This document shows positions 1-5,521 of a stretch of DNA of 11,740 bases, piece after piece. The position numbers and the translations under genes were made by a program. The notes under the pieces were generated by a model that did not search any database, was not told where the DNA came from, and worked only from the letters and a program-made list of their open reading frames with translations. Source of the DNA: Desulfovibrio sp. (GTDB lineage: Bacteria; Desulfobacterota; Desulfovibrionia; Desulfovibrionales; Desulfovibrionaceae); contig DONZ01000154.1 in assembly GCA_003512875.1 (NCBI GenBank), forward strand, positions 1 through 11,740, in the 5' to 3' direction. Positions within the stretch are counted from its first letter, which is position 1. The number at the start of each line of letters is the position of its first letter.

Positions 1-897
1 GTTGTTATTCCGGCTTTGCACCTGCGGGACAATTTACAGCTCAGACCGGGGCAATATTCGCTTTTGATCAAAGGAAACCAAATCGCTACCGCGGAAATAC
101 TGATTGACCATTATTTGGCTATGGACCCCGGGAACGCCACAAAGAAAATCGACGGCATTGAAACCATGGAACCCGCGTTCAGCCTGCCGGCGCTTTGGAT
201 TACAGAAATGCAAAAAGAAGACGCAATGGTCGCAGGCTATACCGTTGTCGACCCGGCAACGGTCATAGCGACCCATATCACCGAAGTTTTCCGCCGCAAC
301 CTGTCGGAATTTCTCGGCAGGCAGGAAGTGCAGGCTTTGCTTGATACGCTTGCGAAAACCGCTCCCCGTGTCGTGGATGAACTGGTGCCCAATGTCCTGC
401 AATTGGGACAGGTGCAAAAAGTCCTGCAAAATTTGGTGCGCGAAAATGTAAGTATCCGTGATATGCTGACTATTGTGGAAACGCTGGCGGATTACGGTCA
501 AGCGAATAAGAACCCTGACACGCTGACGGAATTTGTGCGGGAACGCATGGCGAGAACGATTATCCGTCCTTATCTTGACGAAGAAAACGCACTCGTAATT
601 ATGACACTCGATCCTCAAGCGGACAGAACTATCCAAGAATCCGTTAGAACGACGGAGGGTGGAGCGTTTCTTGCATTGAATCCGGCTGTTGCGCAAAAAT
701 TTATTGCAAATATCAATCAAGTGGTGGATAATGCCGTGATGTTTTCAAGCCAACCTGTGCTTTTAACCTCGCCTATGATACGCCCGCACGTGGCGCAGCT
801 CATTATGCGTTTTCTGCCCAATGTGCCTGTCCTCTCCCAAGTTGAAATTCCTGCTGACATCCGTTTGCATTCAGCAGGGACAGTAGGAATTGAATAA
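1..897 (+). CDS. flhA: FlhA, flagellar type III export gate protein, C-terminal part (5' end outside window)
   Basis: This is the cytoplasmic domain of FlhA, the flagellar export-gate subunit whose soluble ring docks chaperone-substrate complexes and the switch from hook to filament export. The frame is open from base 1, so the gene begins upstream; the TTG at 16 is internal. About 298 of a usual ~700 residues are present, and the N-terminal membrane helices are missing. Recognisable stretches are HLRDNLQLRPGQY near the start, the MDPG segment, the conserved FLGRQEVQALLD helix, VPNVLQLGQVQKVLQNLVRE, RDMLTIVETLADYG, and the late block ending LPNVPVLSQVEIP. The C-terminus (AGTVGIE) is a normal short tail. 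The TAA stop shares one base with the flhF ATG (TAATG), which suggests translational coupling. The type III secretion homologue SctV/LcrD is possible by fold, but the flagellar neighbours settle it. Confidence 0.97.
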   Translation, partial: VVIPALHLRDNLQLRPGQYSLLIKGNQIATAEILIDHYLAMDPGNATKKIDGIETMEPAFSLPALWITEMQKEDAMVAGYTVVDPATVIATHITEVFRRNLSEFLGRQEVQALLDTLAKTAPRVVDELVPNVLQLGQVQKVLQNLVRENVSIRDMLTIVETLADYGQANKNPDTLTEFVRERMARTIIRPYLDEENALVIMTLDPQADRTIQESVRTTEGGAFLALNPAVAQKFIANINQVVDNAVMFSSQPVLLTSPMIRPHVAQLIMRFLPNVPVLSQVEIPADIRLHSAGTVGIE

Positions 898-1946
898 TGC
901 AAGTTAAGACCTATACCGGAAATAGTACGAAAGAAGTTCTCGACGCCATAAAAAACGAACTTGGCGGCGATGCCGTCATTCTTTCCAGCAGGGAGCGTCA
1001 AAAAGACGGCAGGCGTGTTTATGAGATAACTGCGGGAACGGAAAGGACGGAACAGAACGAGCTTAAAGAAAAGACGGGTTCTTCCGCGGTACCGAGCGGC
1101 TGGGACGACTGGCATAAGGAATGGAGCAAGCTTAAGGAGCATATCTATGCGCTCATGCAGCCCGCCCTGCAATTTGACAAGCTGACGCCCCACCAACGGG
1201 TCGCTTTGGAATATCTGCAGCGTGAAGGCGTTGAAGATGATGTTATCGTTGAATTTTACAATGTTTTATTGGCAAAAAAATCAGAGGAAGCTTCCATGCT
1301 CAAAGTTTTGGCTTCTTTTGTGCCGGTAAAAAGTTTTATGTTTGAAAACTATCCGCAGCGGCTGCATATTGTCACAGGTCCTTACGGCGTGGGGAAAACA
1401 AGCACGGTTCTGCGTCTTGCGCTGCTCAGAAAACAGCAAAATCCCCATCACCGCATCGCCTTTATCAATACGGACAGTTTGCGGGGCAATGGCAGGCTCG
1501 TATTGCGGCATTGGGCTGATTTGTCTGGTTTTCCTTACTTTGAAGCCCCTGATAAGGAGTCCATGTTTGCGGCTTTAAAAGCCTGCGGTGATGCGAATTG
1601 CATTTTTATTGACATGCAAGGGCTTGCCAAAAATGAAAAATTTGAGGGTAAATTGCGCATGCTCGGGATTGAATCCATGCAAGCCCATGTGCATATTGCG
1701 CTTTCACCTCATTATCAGTATTTAAAGGATATTTTAAAACGGTATAAAAGCGCTTTTCCGACAAGCGTCATTTGGACCAAGCTTGATGAAGCGGAACATT
1801 TTGCAGAGCTTGTCAATATTGCCGTTTGGACAGGAATGCCTATTTCCGCCTTATCTTTTGGCGCGGAATTGCAGGGAACATTAATACCCGCTGACGAAGC
1901 ACAAATCTGGCGGCTGATTTTAAAGCATCAGCTGCCGAAGGGATAG
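897..1946 (+). CDS. flhF: FlhF, SRP-family GTPase for flagellar placement, with divergent GTPase motifs
   Basis: FlhF is the third SRP-type GTPase, beside Ffh and FtsY. It marks the site and number of flagella, usually polar, and works with FlhG. The N-terminus (MQVKTYTGNSTKEVLDAI, then LGGDAVILSSRE) is the classic FlhF opening. A variable linker (about 45-80) and helical N domain (about 85-150) follow. In the G domain, G1 is intact (GPYGVGKTST, 161-170) and G4 is intact (TKLDE, 294-298). The usual DTYR of G2 reads NTDSLR (191-196), and the usual DTAGR of G3 reads DMQGL (239-243). The closing loop is also unusual (FGAELQGTLIPAD). The protein has 349 residues, slightly short for the family. 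An AGGA at 885-888 lies 8 bases before the ATG. It overlaps flhA by one base and precedes flhG by one base. Nucleotide binding looks possible; normal hydrolysis is doubtful. Confidence 0.94.
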   Translation: MQVKTYTGNSTKEVLDAIKNELGGDAVILSSRERQKDGRRVYEITAGTERTEQNELKEKTGSSAVPSGWDDWHKEWSKLKEHIYALMQPALQFDKLTPHQRVALEYLQREGVEDDVIVEFYNVLLAKKSEEASMLKVLASFVPVKSFMFENYPQRLHIVTGPYGVGKTSTVLRLALLRKQQNPHHRIAFINTDSLRGNGRLVLRHWADLSGFPYFEAPDKESMFAALKACGDANCIFIDMQGLAKNEKFEGKLRMLGIESMQAHVHIALSPHYQYLKDILKRYKSAFPTSVIWTKLDEAEHFAELVNIAVWTGMPISALSFGAELQGTLIPADEAQIWRLILKHQLPKG

Positions 1947-1947
1947 T

Positions 1948-2769
1948 ATGGATATAGATAATCAAGCAATGCCGAAAGTCATCACCGTTACGTCTGGCAA
2001 GGGCGGAGTCGGCAAAACAAATATTTCCGTTAATCTTGCCTGCTGTTTGGCGAAGCAGGGCAAACGCGTTATTCTTGTTGATGCGGATTTGGGGCTTGCG
2101 AATGTCGATGTCATTTTGGGTCTGACCCCTCAGTACAATATTTATGATTTGTTCAAAGGGAAAAATCTTTCTGAAATTTTATACGATACGCCTTACGGTT
2201 TTCAGATTTTGCCCGCCTCTTCCGGGGTGAGCGACATGATGACCCTTGAAACAGGGCAAAAATTGGAACTTTTGGAAGCGTTTGACGAATTTGACGAAAC
2301 CATAGATTATTTGCTTGTCGATACCGGCGCCGGCATTCATGACAATGTTCTTTACTTCAACGTGGCGGCGCAGGAGCGGCTGGTCGTCCTCACTACTGAA
2401 CCGACTTCCTTGACTGATGCGTATGCATTGATTAAAGTATTGAAGCAAAGGCATGGAGTGTCGACGTTTAAAGTTTTGATCAATGCTGCATCAAGCGAGT
2501 CAATGGCAAAAGAGATTTATTCGCGCCTTTATGCCGCATGCGACCATTTTCTTGAAGGTGTCAGCTTGGATTACTTAGGATTTGTTCCAAAAGACGCCGT
2601 CGTGCGTAAATCCATTATGGCGCAGGTTCCTTTTTGTATAGGCGAGCCGAATTCACAGGCGGCAAAAGCTTTGGAAAGGGTTGCAAATTTTGTGCAAAAA
2701 TGGGATAGTCCGGAAACTGTTGACGGCAATATCAAGTTTTTTTGGAAAAAACTTCTCTTTAGGGGATAG
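1948..2769 (+). CDS. flhG: FlhG (YlxH/FleN), MinD-like ATPase controlling flagellar number
   Basis: FlhG is a MinD/ParA-type ATPase that limits flagellar number by regulating FlhF and, in some bacteria, the flagellar transcription activator. The deviant Walker A motif is intact (SGKGGVGKTN, 16-25), followed by VDADLGLANVD (44-54) and the Walker B region LLVDTGAGI (122-130). The protein has 273 residues, normal for the family. The ten residues before the P-loop (MDIDNQAMPK) contain NQA but not the DQAxxLR activator helix known from Bacillus-type FlhG. The C-terminus (NIKFFWKKLLFRG, 261-273) can form a basic, aromatic amphipathic helix, as expected for the MinD-type membrane anchor. An AAGGGA sequence 4 bases upstream supports the ATG. 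The gene lies one base after flhF and two bases before fliA. A generic ParA is much less likely in this setting. Confidence 0.95.
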   Translation: MDIDNQAMPKVITVTSGKGGVGKTNISVNLACCLAKQGKRVILVDADLGLANVDVILGLTPQYNIYDLFKGKNLSEILYDTPYGFQILPASSGVSDMMTLETGQKLELLEAFDEFDETIDYLLVDTGAGIHDNVLYFNVAAQERLVVLTTEPTSLTDAYALIKVLKQRHGVSTFKVLINAASSESMAKEIYSRLYAACDHFLEGVSLDYLGFVPKDAVVRKSIMAQVPFCIGEPNSQAAKALERVANFVQKWDSPETVDGNIKFFWKKLLFRG

Positions 2770-2771
2770 GT

Positions 2772-3521
2772 ATGACGCCTTGGTTAGATATGGAAAATGG
2801 AGAGAGGGTTTGGGACGACTTTTCCTCTATTGAAAAAGAAATGCTCATAAAGCATTATGCGCCGCAAATCCGGTATCTTGCATACAGGATGAAGGTGAAA
2901 TTGCCTAAACATATTGACATATCCGAACTTATCAGTGCAGGTACTCTCGGGCTCATGGAGTCTTTGAAAAAATATCAGGCAGATTTGGGTATTCGCTTTG
3001 AAACGTATGCCGAAAGCAGAATCAGAGGGGCGATGCTTGATGAACTCAGACGTTTGGATTGGTTTTCGCGCGGGCTCAGGCAAAGGGTCCGGCAAATAGA
3101 TGAAGCCATGTGGCAGCTGGAGCAAGATCTTGGCAGACAGCCGACTATTCAGGAAGTGCATGAAAAAACAGGACTTTCTGAAAGAGAAATTCACCAAGGC
3201 TTGGAAGCTTTGCAAAGCCAGCTTGCCATTCCGCTGGACAGTATTGAAGACACGCTTGCCAATGAAGCCGACAGAAACGGTGAACCTTTCCACGATACTG
3301 TATTCAATGAATTATCCGAAAAAATTGCATCGCTTATCGACCGATTGACAGATAAAGAAAAATTGGTACTATCTCTTTATTACACTGAGGAACTGAATAT
3401 GAGGGAAGTTGCCGAAGTGTTAGGTGTGACAGAAGGCAGGGTGTCACAGCTTCATTCGCAAGCGATATTACGGCTGCGAAAGGAGTTTACCCATAATTTT
3501 GGTGAAGAGGATTTATTTTGA
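2772..3521 (+). CDS. fliA: FliA, flagellar sigma factor sigma-28
   Basis: This sigma factor directs RNA polymerase to late flagellar and chemotaxis promoters. Region 2 spans about residues 26-97, with ISELISAGTLGLMESLKKY and then FETYAESRIRGAMLDELRR, a hallmark of the FliA/WhiG group. Region 3 (about 105-160) includes LGRQPTIQEVHEKTGLS. Region 4 (about 185-238) ends in the helix-turn-helix LNMREVAEVLGVTEGRVSQL. At 249 residues it has the usual length. AGGGGA at 2761-2766, inside the end of flhG, gives a ribosome site 5 bases before the ATG, so translation is probably coupled to flhG. The ATG at residue 7 is an alternative start with less support. No anti-sigma FlgM gene is visible in the window. 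WhiG-type sporulation sigma is ruled out by context. Confidence 0.96.
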   Translation: MTPWLDMENGERVWDDFSSIEKEMLIKHYAPQIRYLAYRMKVKLPKHIDISELISAGTLGLMESLKKYQADLGIRFETYAESRIRGAMLDELRRLDWFSRGLRQRVRQIDEAMWQLEQDLGRQPTIQEVHEKTGLSEREIHQGLEALQSQLAIPLDSIEDTLANEADRNGEPFHDTVFNELSEKIASLIDRLTDKEKLVLSLYYTEELNMREVAEVLGVTEGRVSQLHSQAILRLRKEFTHNFGEEDLF

Positions 3522-3562
3522 TTAAATCTTATGAATTAAAAATTATTGCCGATGTGTTTTTT

Positions 3563-3568
3563 TATAGT
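3563..3568 (+). promoter_or_regulatory. Possible -10 element before cheY
   Basis: The 66-base gap between fliA and cheY is very A+T-rich and contains TATAGT, one mismatch from the sigma-70 -10 consensus, 20 bases before the cheY start codon. I see no good -35 at 16-18 bases upstream. A separate internal promoter for cheY-fliL and the next two genes is therefore only a possibility; read-through from fliA would also work. Confidence 0.25.
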
Positions 3569-3577
3569 CTAATAAAT

Positions 3578-3583
3578 GAGGGA
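3578..3583 (+). promoter_or_regulatory. Ribosome-binding site that decides the cheY start
   Basis: GAGGGA lies 4 bases before the ATG at 3588. An in-frame ATG at 3576 would overlap this site and has no ribosome site of its own, so the downstream ATG is preferred. Confidence 0.75.
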
Positions 3584-3587
3584 AATT

Positions 3588-3968
3588 ATGCCATTTGATC
3601 CGAATATGCAAGTGCTTGTTGTTGATGATTTTTCCACAATGCGCCGTATTGTGAAAAACATTCTTCGTCAATTAGGTTTTAATAATATTGTTGAGGCTGA
3701 CGACGGCACAACAGCTTGGGAAATTCTGCAAAAACAAAAAATCGACTTTATTGTTTCTGACTGGAATATGCCTCAAATGACAGGAATTGAACTTCTTAGA
3801 AAAGTTCGTGCTGACGAAAGAATCGGGCATTTACCATTTTTAATGGTCACGGCGGAAGCTCAGCAGGAAAACATTTTGGAAGCCGCCCAAGCGAAAGTTT
3901 CCAATTATATTGTAAAGCCTTTTACTGCGGATACGCTTAAAAAGAAAATCGATAAAATCTTCCCGTAA
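3588..3968 (+). CDS. cheY: CheY, single-domain chemotaxis response regulator
   Basis: This is a free-standing receiver domain of 126 residues that, when phosphorylated by CheA, binds the flagellar switch and changes rotation. All catalytic positions are present: the acidic pair D13-D14 (VLVVDDFSTMRR), phosphoacceptor D58 (SDWNMP), T88 (MVTAEA), the switch aromatic Y107 and K110 (VKPF). DDFSTMRRIVKNILRQLGF is typical of true CheY rather than a receiver cut from a larger regulator. No output domain follows. It sits 66 bases after fliA and 15 bases before fliL, so it belongs to the flagellar unit. No cheA or other che genes are visible, so its kinase must lie elsewhere. Other single-domain receivers cannot be excluded, but the match to flagellar CheY is strong. 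Confidence 0.93.
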   Translation: MPFDPNMQVLVVDDFSTMRRIVKNILRQLGFNNIVEADDGTTAWEILQKQKIDFIVSDWNMPQMTGIELLRKVRADERIGHLPFLMVTAEAQQENILEAAQAKVSNYIVKPFTADTLKKKIDKIFP

Positions 3969-3983
3969 TAAAAGAGGATAATC

Positions 3984-4700
3984 GTGAGCCAAACTCAAGA
4001 AAAAGTCACGCAAAAAATTGAAAGCGCCAGTGACGAGAATTTGCCAGTTTCTGCCGAACCGAATGCTCCGGCAGAAAAAGGAAAGGAATTTCTTGACTTA
4101 GCAAAGAATAAAGTTGAGTTGGATCTTGAAGATGCTCCTTTTTTAAACGAAGAACCGGAAGAGCAGGAACAAGTTGCCGAGGAAAAAGCAGAACAAGCCG
4201 CTGAGAGCAAAAGCGATAAACAGCAAGAGGAAGTAAAACCCAAAAGCAAGAAAAAGCTTTTTCTCATCGGAGGCGGGGTTGCCGTTCTTTTGCTTGCGGT
4301 TATCGGTTTTTTCGTGTATGATATGCTTTTTACGGAAGAGCCTATTCTGCAAAACGTAATTGTCATTTCAAGTCCGGAGGTCCGCACGCCTCCGAAAGTC
4401 CATGAATTTAAACTCGACCCTTTTGTTGTGCAATGCGTCGACAGTTCGGGAAAAATTCATTTTCTAAAGGGAAGTTTCATTTTAAGCACGGGAAATTTTG
4501 AAGTGTTTCATGAAATTTCCAATAATCAAAAAGTGTTGCGTGACGCTATTTATTATTATCTGGAAATTCAGGATCCGGAGATTTTATTGAATTCCATTAA
4601 CCATCAGCAAATTAAAAAAGGATTGTTGGATACTGTCAATAAGTATATCATGAATGGCAGTGTTGATGATTTGTTCATAGATAGTCTTTTGGTTTTTTAA
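3984..4700 (+). CDS. fliL: FliL-like flagellar basal-body protein with a long acidic cytoplasmic extension
   Basis: FliL is a single-span inner-membrane protein whose periplasmic domain rings the stator units and supports torque. One membrane helix is clear at about residues 92-114 (LFLIGGGVAVLLLAVIGFFV). The periplasmic part (about 115-238) has the family pattern: HEFKLDPFVVQ, then FLKGSFILSTGN, LRDAIYYYL, and a tail ending FIDSLLVF. The first 91 residues are rich in Glu, Lys, Gln and Ala and look disordered. In ordinary FliL the membrane helix lies close to the N-terminus, so this extension is notable. The start is GTG, chosen because AAGAGGA (3972-3978) ends 5 bases upstream. The gene follows cheY by 15 bases. 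Family identity is from recognised pattern; the sequence is divergent, but context agrees. Confidence 0.87.
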   Translation: MSQTQEKVTQKIESASDENLPVSAEPNAPAEKGKEFLDLAKNKVELDLEDAPFLNEEPEEQEQVAEEKAEQAAESKSDKQQEEVKPKSKKKLFLIGGGVAVLLLAVIGFFVYDMLFTEEPILQNVIVISSPEVRTPPKVHEFKLDPFVVQCVDSSGKIHFLKGSFILSTGNFEVFHEISNNQKVLRDAIYYYLEIQDPEILLNSINHQQIKKGLLDTVNKYIMNGSVDDLFIDSLLVF

Positions 4701-4718
4701 TATTTTTAAGGAGGGTAT

Positions 4719-5033
4719 ATGAGTAATACGATAATCCCGCTCCTTAATGCGCAGCAGCAAGGAATGTCCACGACAATAACCAATATTGCCACGCGGCAAG
4801 AGGTTTTTGCCCAAGTTGCGCAATATGTCGCTGCCGAAGTTGTTGCGGAAGAGAATAAAAAATTGGATAAGGCTGCTGACGACCCGGAAGCGTCCCTGGT
4901 TAACCGTGACGGCGGAGGGCAAAACGAACCTCAGGAAAATTTTCAGCAGCGCCATGAAAAGGAAGAAGATGTCGAAACAAGCCCTTCCTATCATAATCCT
5001 TTAGCAGGCAAGCTCTTTAACGCAAAGGTATAG
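4719..5033 (+). CDS. Small protein of unknown function in the flagellar operon
   Basis: I do not recognise a family for this 104-residue protein. It has an excellent ribosome site (AAGGAGGG, 4708-4715) shortly before the ATG, tight spacing on both sides (18 bases after fliL, 8 bases before the next gene) and the same strand, all supporting a real gene. Residues 1-50 look helical and contain a hydrophobic run (VFAQVAQYVAAEVVAEE). Residues 50-90 are polar, charged and probably disordered, with a GGG at 65-67. The last residues (NPLAGKLFNAKV) return to a hydrophobic pattern and could be a docking motif. There is no signal peptide and no membrane helix, so it is probably cytoplasmic. A role in flagellar assembly or regulation is inferred from position only. 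Confidence 0.75.
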   Translation: MSNTIIPLLNAQQQGMSTTITNIATRQEVFAQVAQYVAAEVVAEENKKLDKAADDPEASLVNRDGGGQNEPQENFQQRHEKEEDVETSPSYHNPLAGKLFNAKV

Positions 5034-5041
5034 AGAAACAA

Positions 5042-5458
5042 ATGAATTTGCTTATTTTAGCCGCAATCACCATTGCCGAATTATTCCTTATCGTTCTTGT
5101 ATTGTTTTTTTTCAGAAGGCTGCGCAAGTCCGAACAAGTGATGCTCGCTATGCAGAACAATCAGGATGAACTTATGGAGCGGATGGTGCGCAATGCTAAT
5201 TTGGAGCAGGAGCTTGTGGCTACTTTCATGCAGCGTCAGGCGGAACTTGAACGTCTTAACGTCGCTATGGAAGAGCGTATTTTCATGCTTAAAAAATTGC
5301 TTAAACAAGCGGAAGAAATAAGCCATTCACCGTATCTGCTCCGTGAAGTGATCATGAATTCACGGAAAAAAGGCATGAATACCGATATGATCGCCCATAA
5401 AACAGGGCTTGCGAAAGATGAGATTGAATTGATTTTGAAAAAAGAAAATTTACTTTAA
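5042..5458 (+). CDS. Membrane-anchored coiled-coil protein with SwrB-like layout, end of flagellar cluster
   Basis: This 138-residue protein has one N-terminal membrane helix (about 3-24, LLILAAITIAELFLIVLVLF) followed by basic residues (RRLRK), so its bulk should face the cytoplasm. Residues about 30-95 form a charged helix likely to be a coiled coil. The C-terminal 40 residues (about 99-135) look like a small helix-turn-helix: LLREVIMNSRKKGMNTDMIA, then HKTGLAKDEIELIL. The same three-part plan and a similar end are known from Bacillus SwrB, encoded at the end of a flagellar operon and reported to activate the flagellar export apparatus. DUF2802-type flagellar-locus proteins have a related tail. 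These likenesses are recalled, not searched. The ribosome site (AGAGAA) is weak, so translation may depend on the preceding gene. Function is inferred from layout and position. Confidence 0.78.
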   Translation: MNLLILAAITIAELFLIVLVLFFFRRLRKSEQVMLAMQNNQDELMERMVRNANLEQELVATFMQRQAELERLNVAMEERIFMLKKLLKQAEEISHSPYLLREVIMNSRKKGMNTDMIAHKTGLAKDEIELILKKENLL

Positions 5459-5468
5459 TTCTTGAATA

Positions 5469-5497
5469 TTGACACATAGCAAAGCTTTTTGTATTTT
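5469..5497 (+). promoter_or_regulatory. Sigma-70-type promoter for the DHH/CBS/nucleotidyltransferase gene
   Basis: TTGACA at 5469-5474 is a perfect -35 hexamer. It is followed after 17 bases by TATTTT at 5492-5497, matching the -10 consensus at 4 of 6 positions. Transcription would start near 5504, about 18 bases before the ATG at 5522. The position, between the last flagellar gene and an unrelated RNA gene, fits an independent housekeeping promoter. Confidence 0.65.
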
Positions 5498-5517
5498 AAA
5501 AAAAAGTGCAAAGGCTT
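5479..5517 (+). repeat. Imperfect direct repeat around the promoter
   Basis: GCAAAGCTT (5479-5487, inside the promoter spacer) is repeated as GCAAAGGCTT (5508-5517, just before the start codon), with starts 29 bases apart. The two copies flank the -10 element, so they could be regulator half-sites. They could equally be chance in an A+T-rich gap. Confidence 0.3.
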
Positions 5518-5521
5518 ATGA

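Noticed and set aside
34..720. 228-codon open frame on the minus strand opposite flhA
   Set aside because: It is antisense to a clearly conserved FlhA domain, has no recognisable protein pattern, and its Arg/His/Cys-rich composition is typical of a shadow frame.
3523..3555. Sigma-28-like promoter before cheY (TAAA and GCCGAT present)
   Set aside because: GCCGAT at 3548 resembles the sigma-28 -10, but the two TAAA sites lie 21 and 7 bases upstream instead of the expected 15.
3576..3587. Upstream ATG for cheY at 3576
   Set aside because: It overlaps the GAGGGA ribosome site of the ATG at 3588 and would add four residues before a normal CheY N-terminus.
5485..5506. CTTTTT/AAAAAG hairpin as a terminator after the flagellar cluster
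   Set aside because: The stem is almost entirely A-T and lies within a better-supported promoter.
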